Below are positions 50,169 to 62,910 of a DNA stretch of 64,000 nucleotides, piece by piece. The notes under the pieces are model-generated. The model was given only the letters and a program-made list of their open reading frames with translations. It did no database searches and was not told where the DNA came from. The stretch comes from Berghia stephanieae (Eukaryota; Mollusca; Gastropoda; Nudibranchia; Aeolidiidae). The translations under genes were made by a program, and so were the position numbers. Location of the stretch: positions 17,307,481-17,371,480 of the forward strand of contig CM067446.1 in the NCBI GenBank assembly GCA_034508935.3, in the 5' to 3' direction. Positions within the stretch are counted from its first letter, which is position 1. Each line of letters opens with the position of its first letter.

Positions 50169-51775
50169 TATCGTCATCTTTCTCTTTCTCATCATATTCT
50201 CTTCCTTTTCCTGTTCCTCTGTCTTCCATGATCATAACACAATGCCCTGAAAGAAATGCCGGAATGCCGAGATATTAAACCTTGCCTTTTAAAAAAACGT
50301 GCAACAATATACGATTCTTTTATCTCTTTGTATTTATTAAATAAGATATTTTTATCGTGCCCAAAAGCACAAAGAGCTTGCGTGTATGTGTTTTTGTACG
50401 ATAAAAATATAACGGGTTAAATAAATACAAAGAAATGAAAGAATATGTTAATTCTACCCTTCCAAGTAAGATTATTTGTTATTTGTAACCAAATGGTATG
50501 ATTCTAGTATCTATTTCTATTCACCATAGTTTGTATCTTTATCCTTCTGTTTGAATGATAATTTGACCCAAAACTAAAAACTTTGGATTTGTATTCATGC
50601 GCACCAAAAGATTATAAATTACTAATCAGCTGTCTTTTACACCTAATTTCACACCAATAAAACGTGCAACATATTCTGCAATCGTAACATTTTTATTCAA
50701 CGCGTTCAAAGCATTATTCAACGATTACTTTACTAAGAAATGATAGGGTTTTCCAATGAGAGGGGTGGAATGATATACGATTCTTCCACTTACACTCTTG
50801 CTTTTTGGAATTCTGGACGTATAGAACAGTAAAGTTGCTGCCCCAAACGTAAACAATAACAAGTTGCTAGTGATTTCCGTTAGGGACCGGAATAATTTAC
50901 GCACAATATAGGTCTCCCAATTTTGTAGTTTGAGTTGTAGGCAATACACTTTCAGTATTGAAAATATGTTTACATAAAATCTAACAGTTGCAGAAATAAT
51001 AATATAAGGCTAAATTATTATGAAAATCAGGCTCCGAATAATTCTCGTTTTGTTCACACCAGCGCAATAGTTTGCTTTGGTCTAAAAATAGATAGACTGT
51101 AACTTTTGATAAATTTTAGAAAATTTTACCTTTTGTTCCATATTAATATCCATATCTAGACATTATTTGATGCATGATCGAGTATTTATGAATATGTGTT
51201 TCTTTTGCCACCTAACAGCCAAATTTTAAAGGTTATTTTTTTCTATTATTTACATTGGAAGGTGAGCTGTCAAGACAGGAACATGTGGTTTGCCACGTGC
51301 TTCTCGACCTTTGTTTACGTTTGGGGCACCTAACTTTACTGCTCTATTCCCAACCACTGCACGAGCTTGCGAATGCGCGTTGGGAACAAAGTTCGAATTC
51401 GATTGATTCATATTAATTTCGTCATCTTTGAATAAAAGACATTTTCAAAAACATTTAAATGATACTTCCTGTTAAAGAATCAGATTTTTATTGAAATTTA
51501 CGCTTGATAATCTACGTCACAAATTATTATTGTAAACTTGATATCATTACGCGTTACTATTTAGGGAGAGGGGCGGAATAATAGAAGATAAACTCTACCA
51601 TGTCGAGAAGTAGGAATGGTGATTTTATCAGGTAAAGCGAGCATTATTTCGACTTGAATTGTCAAAATTAATCATACAATCTGGCACGCTGAAGCGACAA
51701 AATGCTTTCCTACTAACTGGTATCAACATTTATCCAGATAACAATGGAAGCTAAATAAAAGCTTTATAATCCCCT

Positions 51776-51778
<3 letters not shown>
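50169..51778. other. Copy-B-specific 1.6 kb, no gene recognised
   Basis: Copy A passes from 22,400 to 22,430 where copy B has this stretch. An inverted word pair (tctttgtatttatt at 50,326 and aataaatacaaagaaa at 50,420) makes a loose stem. No domain, TIR or tRNA-like head is evident. Confidence 0.45.

Positions 51779-51832
<54 letters not shown>
51779..51832. repeat. (AC)n microsatellite
   Basis: About 27 units, present only in copy B. Confidence 0.95.
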
Positions 51833-51836
<4 letters not shown>

Positions 51837-51974
51837 GGCAAACATGCAGAGTAAAGGAAAGTTCAATAATATACATCAACAGAATTACCTCTGTATTTGA
51901 GGATATCAATATCATTAATTTGTTATTTACTCCTTGAGATTATTAAATAAGCGTGTATAGGGCCGCTGCCGTAC

Positions 51975-52140
51975 ACTGACAAAAGGACTTTTGAAATACT
52001 TCATACGTCGATCGATCAAAATGATCCACTACTCGTCAAAAATTCTTCAAAATTAAAGTCTCGAGTTTAAGATTTTTTGATAAGTTGTGGATCATTTAAA
52101 TCGATCGATGCACCAAGAAAGAGTTTTATGGTCAAAATAT
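51975..52140. repeat. Foldback repeat (family FB), copy B1
   Basis: Counterpart of 22,500-22,690, almost identical. Both cgatcgat words are intact. Confidence 0.6.
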
Positions 52141-53257
52141 TAAAAGGTGTTTCTTGAATGTGTAGCACCATATTTACTCTGTAAAAACAATAGAAGAGAG
52201 GTGTCTAACAATAGGCCAATGAATGGAAAAGACGAGAACAAAACTGTTGTTGTAATCCTAGGAATAAAAAAAATTTAATCGTTCATTTTTCAAACTCTAT
52301 GACAAAAAGAAAGAAAAAAAGAAAATTTAAAAACAAATGCCATAACAGTAACAATGGATAAAACGCTAGAGAGAAGGTCAACATATAATATTATGGCAGC
52401 AGCAATCCACCCCACCCCAACTCCCACCCTTAGTGCCTAGGAGACGATTACTCGGAATTAGCATTAACTATGTCTCAAACGCATACGGTCCTGTGTACAA
52501 CCCGAATGAAATCCAGGCGCCATTGTGATTGACCATACTTGACGACGGACCGTCATCAGGTTGTGGTTGAGGCAAGGAATTTACCCAATGGAAACCGTAC
52601 GGTGCTCTTATTGGCTAACCAACCAGCGGCCTCGATGAGAAAAATATCCGCCATTTTGCTGTTGGCTGGGAATCGCGTTACTATAGTAAACAAGCGCTGA
52701 TCGGCCGTTCATGACTCATGAAAACAAGTTGCTGCTCGCTCGTTTAACTCAAAATTATTCAAAACGATCTCTCTAAAATGATATAAATGTGACTTCTTAA
52801 GGTTTTTCTTCACGGTCAAAACCACACATTCTATTAATGATTACGTCCGAGGCAAAAAGGAATATTGACAGGTCGACCGAGAGTTGAACTCGTGAGACGA
52901 CAAACATCAATGCGAAGTGTAGCGAGAGTCAAGCTATTGTTTGTCTTGTCCTATTCTATATAGAGAAAAGGATAAATAGTATAGCCTCGTGTGTGAGTGG
53001 TTGCGTGTCATAGTCTTGTTTTTAAATTGTTTCTGTTGTTTATGTGTGTAGTGATGACTCTCTCACACTCAATTTCAATGCCGAAAGAGGAATTCCCGCA
53101 CACAAGAAAGGGGAATTGGGGTGGTATTTGGCATACATATTGTATAGTATCTAGTTCTAAATAGATAACTGATTAGAATTATATTATGATATATAAACAC
53201 AATGCCAAATACAATTCCGAAGTTTCCTTATTTCAAATGAAGTAAAGCTCCAAAACC
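52141..53257. other. Non-coding; left part duplicated, right part copy-B-specific
   Basis: 52,141-52,575 matches 22,690-23,085. 52,576-53,070 is unique. 53,075-53,240 repeats 44,600-44,769. No gene. Confidence 0.5.
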
Positions 53258-53516
53258 TAATGGTAGTGATTGTAGTACTGAGTGTTAGTGAGGTGATGTG
53301 GTGTTGGTGGTGGTTGTAGTTGTAGTAGTAATAGTGACGATGATGTGGTGGTGGTGATGATTGTAGTTGTAGTAGTAGTGGTAGTGATGATGATGTGGTG
53401 GTGGTTGTAGTAGTAGTGGTAATGGTAATGATATGGTGGTGGTGGTGGTGGTTTGTAGTAGTAGTGGTCGTGATGATGATGTGGTGGTGGTGTTTGTAGT
53501 AGTAGTGGTAATGATG
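53258..53516. repeat. GTG/GAT-rich minisatellite, left block
   Basis: Same array type as 45,286-46,110. The start ctccaaaacctaatggtag is shared exactly, so this is an internal duplicate of that array and its left flank. Confidence 0.9.
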
Positions 53517-53826
53517 CGGCTATGTGGTCTAGTAGTATGACACTCGCTTCCGGATCGGAAGGTCCTGGGTTCGAGCCTCGCGCTCGGCGCATTGTTGAGT
53601 CCTTGGAAAAGGCTCTTTACTCACATTCTCTCACCGTACTCAGGTGTAAAATGAGTACCTGGCCGTTAACAGAGTTGTCTTTGTCCGAAAAATTGTAATA
53701 TCGCCTAACAGGCGTCATGTCCCGTCCTACATGTTAAATGTTGACCAGGGACCCTTTGTAAAGCGCTTTGAGCACATTTAGTAGATATTGCACTATATAA
53801 AGCTCAATTAAAAAAAAAAATATTTC
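53517..53826 (+). mobile_element. L2-tailed tRNA-derived SINE, full-length reference copy
   Basis: Head cggctatgtggtctagtag with B box gggttcgagcc (53,569), then ggaaaaggctctttac, aatgagtacctggccgtt, gcctaacaggcgtcatgtcc and the tail gtaaagcgctttgagcac plus actatataaagctc and an A-run. The tail matches the 3' end typical of L2-clade LINEs, implying mobilisation by an L2 enzyme. It is flanked by aatgatg (53,510-53,516 and 53,827-53,833). Confidence 0.9.
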
Positions 53827-54282
53827 AATGATGATGATATGGTGGTGGTGGTTGCAGTAGTAGTAGTGGTAGTGATGATAATGTGGTGGTGGTTGTAGTT
53901 GTAGTAGTAGTGATAGTGATGATGATGTGGTGGTGGTTGTAGTAGTAGTGGTAGTGATGATGATGTGGCTGTGGTGGTTGTAGTAGTAATTGTAATGGTG
54001 ATGATATGGTGGTAGTGGTGGTTGCAGTAGTAGTGGTAGTGATGACGATGTGGTTGTGGTGGTTGTAGTAGTAGTGGTAATGGTAATGATATGGTGGTAG
54101 TGGTGGTTGTAGTAGCAGTGGTAATGGTAATGATATGGTGGTGGTTGTAGTAGTAGTGGTCGTGATGACGATGTGGTTGTGGTGGTTGTAGTAGTAGTGG
54201 TAGTGATGCTATTGTGGTGGTGGTTGTAGTAGTTGAGGTAGTGATGTGGTGGTGGTTGTAGTAGTAGTGGTGGTGGTGGTTG
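53827..54282. repeat. GTG/GAT-rich minisatellite, middle block
   Basis: Continuation of the array interrupted by the SINE. Confidence 0.9.
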
Positions 54283-54719
54283 ATAGAAAAGTGCCAGAAG
54301 ACAATAGAGAATAAAAAATTTTTCGCGGCGGTGGTGGGGTTTGAACCTGCGACCTTATTGGTACGACAACTCCGCCTGGCAGGTGAGAGCGTGGCTCTAC
54401 CGTGTGAGCTATCAACGAACACAAAAATATTCGTTTCAAACTCAAAGTCATTACTAGATCCCTCTCTCACCCACTTCTTGAGACCGCCGATTCGTTCGTA
54501 CACCACCATCGCGAATAATTTTGACCAGCAGTTAAGCTTAATAGCCAATATTCTCAACACAAACATATAACATAGAAACGATTGAGACATTGAGTATGCT
54601 CCGGTGTATGGGGTGAATTTTTAATTCAGAAAAGTGAGTGGAGCAGGCACTTATGTTGGTAACAACACGATATGAAGTGAATAGAAAAGTGCCAGAAGAC
54701 AATAGAGAATAAAAAATTT
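54283..54719 (-). mobile_element. tRNA-derived SINE, tandem tail-head arrangement
   Basis: On the minus strand a body (tattctctattgtcttctgg at 54,705 down to ttctatgttatatg) precedes a tRNA-like head (tagctcacacggtagagcc at about 54,415 and ggttcaaacccc at about 54,340), which is followed by the start of another body. A 37-base segment (agaaaagtgccagaag...) is thus present at both ends. Related copies: 38,505 and 39,130. Confidence 0.6.
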
Positions 54720-54955
54720 GGTGGTGGTTGTGGTAGTAGTGGTAATGATGATGATATGGTGGTGGTGGTTGCAGTAGTAGTGGTAGTGATGACGATGTGG
54801 TTGTGGTGATTGTAGTAGTGGTAGTGATGATGATGTGCTGGTGGTGGTGTAGTAGTAGTGGTAGTGATAATGATGTGGGGCTGGTGGTTGTAGTAGTGGT
54901 GTGAGTGATGATATTGTGGTGGTGGTTGTAGTAGTAGATGATGTGGTGGTTTGAA
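54720..54955. repeat. GTG/GAT-rich minisatellite, right block
   Basis: Third block of the array. Confidence 0.9.
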
Positions 54956-56070
54956 AACACATTACAGGTTATTATAATACATGATTACACACATTCTCTA
55001 ACTTCATTTTTTGACAGCTTCGTTGTGCCATAAATATACGCAACAGTTCTGAAACATTTTATTGTGGATTTTGATATTGTTTGTTGTTTTTCTTGTGTCG
55101 TTATGTTGACATAGATACCGAATGAATGGTAATTACTACATTCTCAGCCAACAACAAAATGGCGCTGAATGCTTTCATTGGTGGACACTTTTTAGGCTTC
55201 GTACGTATTCTCATTCGTTTAATTCTATGGGTTGAGGTCAAGGTCCATTACTAGTGTTTTGCGTTATGGGGTACACTTAGGGGCCAGTCCTCGATCCTGT
55301 ATTGTTTCCGTGTTAATTAAACATTTGAATGTCTTCATTTCCTAATATAATTAATGGTATCATTCCCATGGTGACAATATTGAAATTATGAGTGACAAAA
55401 TTTTATCCTTTAAACAATTAATTTTACCTCTGCAAGGCATTCTTTCCGATAGCATTTTAAAATTTCCGCTATCCAAAATGGCGTTGAAGGTTGGTAAAAA
55501 AAACAACTAAAAAATCAAATCAAAAATAGAATGGCACATTCCACCTCTTTACTTCTAGAGTTACATTGGCTCCTTGTGTCTGAACGAATTAATTATAAAT
55601 CGTAAATGTCTGTCAGGTGAAGCTCCATCTTACCTAGTCTAGACACCAGCAAGAATAAGTCGGTCAGGAAAGGACACCACAAAGTTACAAAATACACGAT
55701 ATAGACTAAAGTATTACGACGAGGGATCCCCTTTCAAAGCATTGGGACCCAAAATAAAAGATTCCATCCGCCCAAAAATATTGTAGCAAAACAAAACCAA
55801 ACCAAACAAAACAAAAAAAAACATTCAAAATGGACAAACATTAAAACTTTTAATTAAAGGACACTGAAGGCATTTTTATCGTATAGGTCATATCTAATAT
55901 AATGTCTGAAGGTGTAGGACATGTTTCGCCTTTGTGAGCGGTGCGTGAGTGATGTAATTTAAGAATTGATGATGAAAGCACATAGAGCATGACCTGGTTA
56001 TTATTTTGCTCTAGATAAATAGATGAATGTGTATCTCGTTGAGGAAATTAGACTTTATCTGTCACTGATA
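54956..56070. other. Non-coding, mostly duplicated
   Basis: From 55,235 it matches 23,085-23,790. An extra 160 bp (55,740-55,900) with an AAACC/AAACA-rich patch is copy-B-specific. No gene. Confidence 0.5.
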
Positions 56071-56074
56071 TGCA

Positions 56075-56175
56075 GAGAGATTGGGAGTAATGTTTGATCC
56101 TTATCTAAATGTTGATGCTCACATCCATGTTATCAATAAAACTACAAAAATCATTGGATTCACATCAAAAGGCTG
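56075..56175 (+). mobile_element. L2/CR1 LINE remnant
   Basis: LGVMFDPYLNVDAHIHVINK matches the start of the fragment at 23,795. The rest is replaced by other sequence. Confidence 0.6.
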
Positions 56176-56274
56176 GGCGTTGATTGAAATGATGAGGCTT
56201 CAGTATAAAAAAGACATCTTACCAACGCGTACCCTTGTGAAGAATATAGGTATTATAATCGCCCAACTATCGGG

Positions 56275-56350
56275 AGCCTCTCTGGTGTAATGGTAGCACG
56301 TCTGACCGATAATCAGAAGTTCTGAGGTTTGATCCCCAGTGGAGGTAGAC
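56275..56350 (+). mobile_element. tRNA-like sequence, partly foldable
   Basis: cctctctggtgtaatggtagcac forms an acceptor strand plus D arm. tctga-ccgataa-tcaga forms a perfect 5-bp anticodon stem with a 7-base loop. gaggtttgatccccag gives a T arm with one mismatch. Position 33 is C rather than U and the acceptor stem has mismatches, so this is a tRNA-derived SINE head or relic, not a confident tRNA gene. Confidence 0.45.
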
Positions 56351-57574
56351 TGATTTCATTTGGATATTTTTCTCTCTTGCTTTGTCTGGCCCCTTTCATA
56401 CACACTTGTTCAGATCTTTTTTAAAAAAAAGACAATGCAAAGCATTTAATATTTTCAGCTAAAACCCTTCGTCAAAGAAGAAAAGTTTTCCTTTGGGGCT
56501 AAGTTACCTCATTGGACAATGCAATAGTCCTTCAAAGCCATAAGACCTACGGAAAAGGAGTTTATCCCGGTTTTTACATTGTGTTAATAGGACAAAATCA
56601 ATTGCTTACTACCATTTGGATAGAAGGTTAGTTTATCTAACTGACACAGCTACAAAATCACGATATGAGGAAGGGAGGGGGGGGGGGGGGGGGTAGAAAA
56701 GATATCGATTTCATCAACGATTAATATCTGTGCCTTTGTCCGTGAAACGAGTGCACTACAAACTAAGCTATCGGGAATCTCTTTTCATACCGAAGGAACT
56801 TGTTATGTCTTTTGTTAAAGAACCAACGATACAAATGGGATTGTTTCTATGCACCCATTGGAACCCTTTAAAACTAATCACATTGTTCACAATTGATGTT
56901 ATTATTAATATTCTTTCAACTCACAACATTGCTATAATCTGTAAAAAAAATGTTTTTAAAATTTTAGCCAGAAAACTTATCCTTTAAAATGCAACCGATT
57001 AAATGACCCTTATCTTGTCAAATCATCTCAAACCTGAGACTTCGTCATCAGCTTTCGTAAATCCAATCAAGGTTTCTATTCCATTTCATTATTGTTTCGA
57101 TACATATAACGCAAACGATTTCTGGCCAAAATTATAAAAGACGTTTTGTTAATTATACAGCTGTGTTACTACTTGGCAATTGCTAATTGGAGATGAGAAT
57201 TATTTTCAAATCAATAATTGACCCAAAAGCAATCAATGGTAACTACAAAACACGATTGGTTGATGGGATCGAAAATTAAACAAATGAACCCAGAAACTTG
57301 TTTTTCCCGTTTTTCAGTATAAATACATAGTCAAAAAAATTATCTCACGCCAGTTTCTACCTTAGGAGGCAGGTAAAGACATACGATTCAAAAATAAATT
57401 ACGAGAGACAAAAGACAGCACTGAGTGATAAAGAACGTACGTGAAGTGGTTCTTAACACTAAATAAAATGTACTTTTTGGATAATTCTTATTCAGTCGTA
57501 TTCTGAAATTTAAAAAATATCACTCATTAACCAGTAAACTGACATACTCGGGGAAATAAACTTGTATTTAAATA
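56351..57574. other. Duplicated non-coding sequence; poly(G) at 56,677-56,693
   Basis: It matches 24,835-26,085, including the minus-strand tRNA-like head (56,700-56,782) and the half foldback arm (56,960-57,050). No gene. Confidence 0.55.
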
Positions 57575-57855
57575 TTTGGCCAGAAAACTCGTCCTCCAAA
57601 TATCAATCGATTCAAATGACCCTCATCTGGGCAAAGTCCTCGCGAAGTCCCAGGTTTGAGAGTTGTTTGTTGCCAAGATGAAGATCATTTAAATCGATGG
57701 ATATTTGAAGGACGAGTTTACTGGGCACTTTTTAAAGACAAGTTTTTTCCATAACACGGCAGTTAACAGGTAGGATATTTCAACGGTCCCACGTTTGAGA
57801 CTTTTCGAAAGGACGAGGGTCATTTCAATCAAGCAGTATTTTCAGGCCAAAAAGT
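57575..57855. repeat. Foldback repeat (family FB), copy B2
   Basis: Counterpart of 26,090-26,400. ggccagaaaactcgtcc is mirrored by ggacgagtttactgggc. Confidence 0.7.
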
Positions 57856-57979
57856 TAAACACGTTTTATTCAAGAGCATTGCAGGTGTAGTGTTGTGACA
57901 TTTCGGATGACGTGAGGTTAAATTGTGACCCGTCGCGTTAGTCTGGTATTATGTCGGAATGAAAATTAAGTTTAAAATC

Positions 57980-58020
57980 AGAGAGAGAGAGAGATAGAGA
58001 GAGAAAGAGAGAGAGAGAGA

Positions 58021-58073
<53 letters not shown>

Positions 58074-58082
58074 GGGGGGGGG
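57980..58082. repeat. (GA)n microsatellite ending in a G-run
   Basis: Counterpart of 26,522-26,678, shorter. Confidence 0.95.
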
Positions 58083-58257
58083 ATCCGGGAGGAATGAGAG
58101 ACTTTTTTATGTGTTTAGTTTCAATAAGCTTTTTGTTGATTTACTTCTATATCATTATATTATTTACTTTTTATTATTTATTTGCTTAATTCATTTAGAA
58201 ATTCATTAGTCTATAGCAATACCCAATGTAAATTTCCAGAAGTGGAGGGGGGTCCAT

Positions 58258-58405
58258 TTAGGCCAGAAAACTTTTACTTCATTCATTGATCAATCAAGAC
58301 GACTTCTTGCTTGTCAAAAATCTCAAACATGAGTCTTTAAAGAAGTCTCAAGTTTAAGAGCATCTCAACTGATCGACTTTTGATGGAAAGGTTTTCTAGC
58401 CATAG
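58258..58405. repeat. Foldback repeat (family FB), copy B3
   Basis: Counterpart of 27,030-27,182, with the same hairpin centre. Confidence 0.7.
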
Positions 58406-58542
58406 TTTAAAATCTGCCTTGAGTCCGAATGCGTGAGTACATTATTGAATGATGATAATGCGCCTTTGAGTCCGTTTTTTCACTTACAGCGCAGTCGTTT
58501 TTACAATATGCATGGTATTATATTATACCCGATATGTACACA

Positions 58543-58672
58543 TATGCAGGTCTGATATCCGAACCACTTATGGGCCTAGTTTAACATTGTTGTAATAGAC
58601 AATATTTTGCGTCATTTTTTTAGATTGGCCCATAATGAACTGGGTTATCAGCCCTGCAAATAAGTGCACGTC
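58543..58672. mobile_element. GCAGGTCTGA-family MITE, intact copy
   Basis: The left arm gtacacatatgcaggtctga and the right arm ctgcaaataagtgcac are inverse, as are cttatgggcc and ggcccataatg. Total about 130 bp. In copy A the same MITE is split by the 2.6-kb TIR element. Confidence 0.8.
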
Positions 58673-58749
58673 AAGTATAACCGATGTGAATTCATTAATA
58701 ATCAATCACAAATCGAATTATAAAGTTATTGTATTTTAGTTGACAGTTT

Positions 58750-59277
58750 CACCGTCAGCAAGATCCCACGACTTTTTAGTTTTGGCCATTTAAAAAAGAC
58801 CTAGTCCCTCAATCTAGAGTGAAGTCTCCCCATATCGTAAACTAAGGACTTACGCAGGGAACTCGCACTAGTGTAGCGTGACTTTTAGCTATAGCGTGGA
58901 ATGTTGTTACCATATAATAGAGAAAACCTCCCTCTGCCTAATCATATGTCGGTTATAGCTGTACATCAATTTAAGATCATACAGTAGGCCTGTAAAGAAG
59001 GCACCTCTTATCTAGTACACTTTCTTTTACAAGGGATCCTCTAGTCATACACTTGGGTCGCCTCATGTCGTCCACTTTGCTTATTCCGTCGTCCAGACCT
59101 AATATTTCATATTTTATAATCATATTGTATTTAAAAATAATGATAACAATATGGTCCAGGTTTGCTCTATTTCAGGACTAATTATAATGACGTTCTGTGT
59201 TTCCCCTTCATGCAGACATAGAAACAAACACGTTTTATGTAATTGCGAACCACCATAACCGCGAAGCCGAAAAAGTA

Positions 59278-59366
<89 letters not shown>

Positions 59367-60455
59367 TGAATAAGCATAGATGTCCATTCAATGAATGGTG
59401 AGTACGATGCCCGTTCAATGGTGATAAGTAGATCGACCCGACACTTATGGTTCAAGTGTCGAATATTATTAGAATTCAATTTTTATTGTCTTAAAAGCTT
59501 ATACATTTTTCGACTTTGTAAGAGAACACGGGGGCTTTTTATTTAGAATCCTTTCCCAATTCTAAAAGCGGAAAATGGTTTGTATAATAATATAAATGGT
59601 TTAAATTGTATTCAAAACAATGAGAGGAACCACTAACTGGTATCGATTCAATGCATGTACTCCCACTCCCATACTTGCTAACCAGGTTGACACACAACCC
59701 ACGTGCTAAAAATGATGGCGTCTGTTTTTTGATGGGATTTGACGAAACACATTTTATTATTATATAAAGTCATCACGATGTCCAATTAATCTCATAATAC
59801 ACGCAAACCATCTTCATCTCAATTGTAAACAAATGCAAAAATTGGATGACAATAGGATTCAATAGTCCTAACGTCACTTCCTTCATAATGACGCATGGTA
59901 ACTTAGCAACACTGGCTCTAAACTATCGGAACAATGGCGGACGCCGTATTAAATATTTCTCCGGCGAGCATAAAAGCGTACCCAGAGGGAAAAAAAACAC
60001 ATAAACTTGATAATGTTTTGACTTTTACACATTCTGATCACAAGACATATGAAAAGTTCTAGCCAGCTTGAAGAATAAAAGTAATGATTTTCTTTGTTTA
60101 GAACCAAGATGGCCGCCGTTGCCAGGCGGCTTGACATCAGACTACTGAATCCGATTGGTTCAGTGATTTCGAAGCCAAAGTGTTACTAAAAATCCAAATT
60201 GCCAAATATATAATAACATATTATTAATAATACAGTGTTGTATTAAAACAGGTGAAGTGAATAGGAAAAGTATAAGATTATTGAACTCCTGCGCTTCAAA
60301 ATTAGAACACATAAGACCCAATTCTAGTACGGGGAAAAACTTTTCAATGTTTTTAATGTCTCGGCTCTGAAAAAAAAACAATCCGGATTAAATCCCCTTT
60401 TGCAAAAAATTAAACAAACCAACAAACAAAAGAGGCTAAGAGCAATTTATGAAAT
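58750..60455. other. Copy-B-specific 1.7 kb with (TA)n, no gene recognised
   Basis: Copy A is continuous across this point (ttgacagtttctataactgcg, 30,090). The stretch holds an (AT)41 run at 59,281-59,363 and aagatggccgcc/aatggcgga words near 60,105 and 59,935. No TIR, tail or ORF with homology is seen. Confidence 0.5.
59281..59363. repeat. (TA)n microsatellite
   Basis: About 41 perfect units. Confidence 0.95.
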
Positions 60456-61139
60456 ATAGACTATAACTGCGATTTTGCAAGTCAACATTAGTCACGAATG
60501 CTAACACCAAAAACAATTTTTTTAAACAACAACAAAATCATCACCTCGCCGTGTCAACTAATGTGCCTTACATTTTAAAAACAAGTAAATCGTAAGTCAC
60601 CTTTAAAATAAGTTTGAAAGATGAAAGAACTAGCCAGGCACACATTTACGTTATACAGTTATTAGAGTCATAGATAACAAATTAACGTTTCTGTTCCTCT
60701 CTCCGATCAAATAAATGCCATTCACATAATTAGTTTATATTTCATCCACTTTTTCCACGCTGTTCATCTAATGGATGCTGCTTATAAAATGTCAAAACCC
60801 TAATTTGTTTCTGGATTGTAAAAAATCGACCGCCCCACTGAGCAAACGGACACATAATGCATTTCTTGAAGGCCCATGATTACATTCGGATGTCAGACCT
60901 ACATATTTGCACACATCGACCACAACAATACTAAAATACAAAAGTTATAAGAACTGTACTGACATGCGCTGACAAACCATTTTTATTTCGATTTTTTGTA
61001 CATAGAAATTTGAACTTCGGATTTCGATAAATGGGAATGATCAACTTGTTAAAATTCTTCAAATTAAGACTTCAGATATTCACAGGTTTAAGAGTTCTTG
61101 ACAAAATATTTACAAAGACATTTTTGTCAGAATAGGTCA

Positions 61140-61140
<1 letters not shown>
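60456..61140. other. Duplicated non-coding sequence
   Basis: It matches 30,100-30,436 joined directly to 31,353-31,720, giving the empty site of the copy-A LINE at 60,766. A MITE arm at 60,863-60,925 and a half foldback arm at 61,018-61,105 are included. Confidence 0.6.

Positions 61141-61218
<78 letters not shown>
61141..61218. repeat. (GAT)n microsatellite, expanded
   Basis: About 26 units, versus 4 at the same place in copy A (31,721-31,733). The poly-Asp frame is an artefact. Confidence 0.95.
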
Positions 61219-62513
61219 GTAACTTAGGGTTTGAAAATAATAATGTTAATTGGTCAGTTACAGGTCTGTTTTACTCTGAACACAATTGGAGTGAATTTTT
61301 TCCACATTAATATGATGAAGAATATTATGTTGTCGTTTGAGTTAGGGCATAACAATTTGGACTATCAGACTCATTAAGTAAAAGTTAATCGGGACGAATC
61401 GGACAAAGAACAATAAATATTAATTCTAAATCAGAAAATCTTAGTCAAATCATTTACATTTAGTTGGGAGAATGAACGTGATCTCGTACACTGGAATGAA
61501 CACAAATCTGACCATTCTTACTTTCAAGTTCATTTCTCGATGCCTGCCCCACCTGAAATAATATTGCGGTACCGTGGAATGGGGTGACCAGTCTAGTTGA
61601 GGTGACTAAGACCTACCCCCCCCCCCCCCCCCCAGTACAAAGAGTGCCTGTCTGAAGTTTATGAAGTAAAAGAGAAAAATAGACATTTTGTTCAATGTCA
61701 AGACAGCTGGAAGAAGAATCACTATGACCTTAGTTCATGCGGTATTTCACCGTTATGGCATGTTTTCTATATTTGAGTTATGTTATCTGTAGTTTTGTTA
61801 AATTGTATAAACCATGCAATAACACCGTACTTTCAATAAAAGTTCTTCAAACAAAAAATTGTCATAAGACTGAAATAAGTGGAGCCAAAAGCCTCAATTC
61901 GGTAAAATGTCAAAATGAAACAGTTTCCAAAAATTGGATTTTAATATAAACTGTTAGAGCTACACAAATGAGACTAAATTTTAAGAAACCACAATCATTT
62001 ATCTCAATGGGGCATATTATTTTCTTTTTAAAGATTCATAATGAGATCATATATACCGGATTGAGACGGTGGATGAAAATATATTAAATAAGGCCATTAA
62101 AATGAGACAAATATGATATTATGATGTCAGAATATGGCAGAAGACGATTATTGCTTGTATATGACTTGTTCTCACAATGATGGTGATCAAACGCGTCTAT
62201 CTGGTATTATGTAAGAATTAATTTAATTTAAAAAATCAAATTAAAAAAAAAACAAGTGAATGAATTAAAAATAGCAAAACAAACGTTCTTCAATGGAGGC
62301 ATTTATTTAAATCAAATCTTGAGATTTCAACTTAAACTTGAATGTTTATCAGATACCTCTTCCGTAGTTAATACCAGTTTCTGTTTTTACTCTATTCACA
62401 ACTCCAGGAAGAATCGGTGACAAGAGAATTGCCCCGAAAAGAAACAAAAAGAACACAAGTAAAGATCTGAGTTGTGAGTGAAGCCATACCAGTCACAATT
62501 CACATTTAGAGTC
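61219..62513. other. Upstream region of lectin copy B; poly(C) at 61,616-61,633
   Basis: It matches 32,386-32,757 and then 33,560-34,452. No other gene. Confidence 0.55.
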
Positions 62514-62829
62514 ATGGTATCCCCAACTCTTTTCAAAGTGTTTTCTCGTGTGCTCGTGGTAGTCACGTTTCAATTGCTGCTCCAGCAATCCCATTCTGCG
62601 ATTGTAAATGCAAAGTTTGAGAAAGTTCCAGTAGTGAACACATTCTTGGAGCGTTTTGCGACAGGCATCAAGGCAAACTCCCACTTGAGATGCATGTTTG
62701 AGTGCATTGGCAAAACGACAGCCCCACCAATGTGCATCGCATTCAGCTACAACGACGGGACCTGCGATCTGTACAAAAGTGGAAATAACCAAATCCATTC
62801 GTCAAGTCAGCACGCATTCCTCCTTCAAG
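62514..62829 (+). CDS. PAN plus C-type lectin protein, copy B, exon 1 only (partial gene)
   Basis: The same 316-nt exon with ATG at 62,514 and donor CTTCAAG|GTATGT. The first 30 codons (signal peptide) are identical to copy A in DNA. The next 75 codons differ at about 18 residues, while the PAN cysteines at 60, 64, 74 and 84 are kept. Exons 2 and 3 are expected beyond the window: no acceptor plus lectin motif was found up to 64,000, and intron 1 is already longer than the 774 bp of copy A. Whether the gene is complete cannot be judged. Confidence 0.75.
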
Positions 62830-62910
62830 GTATGTAGTATTATGTTGTAAATTGTGACGTACATCGTCAATCAGGTATCATGTTGAAATGACCCAGATCG
62901 ACGTGTAATA

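Noticed and set aside
56275-56350. Working tRNA gene with GAT anticodon
   Set aside because: Loop position 33 is C, the acceptor stem has mismatches, and eukaryotic nuclear Ile tRNAs do not normally use GAT. Better read as a SINE head or relic.
61098-61310. Poly-Asp frame
   Set aside because: GAT microsatellite, expanded relative to copy A.
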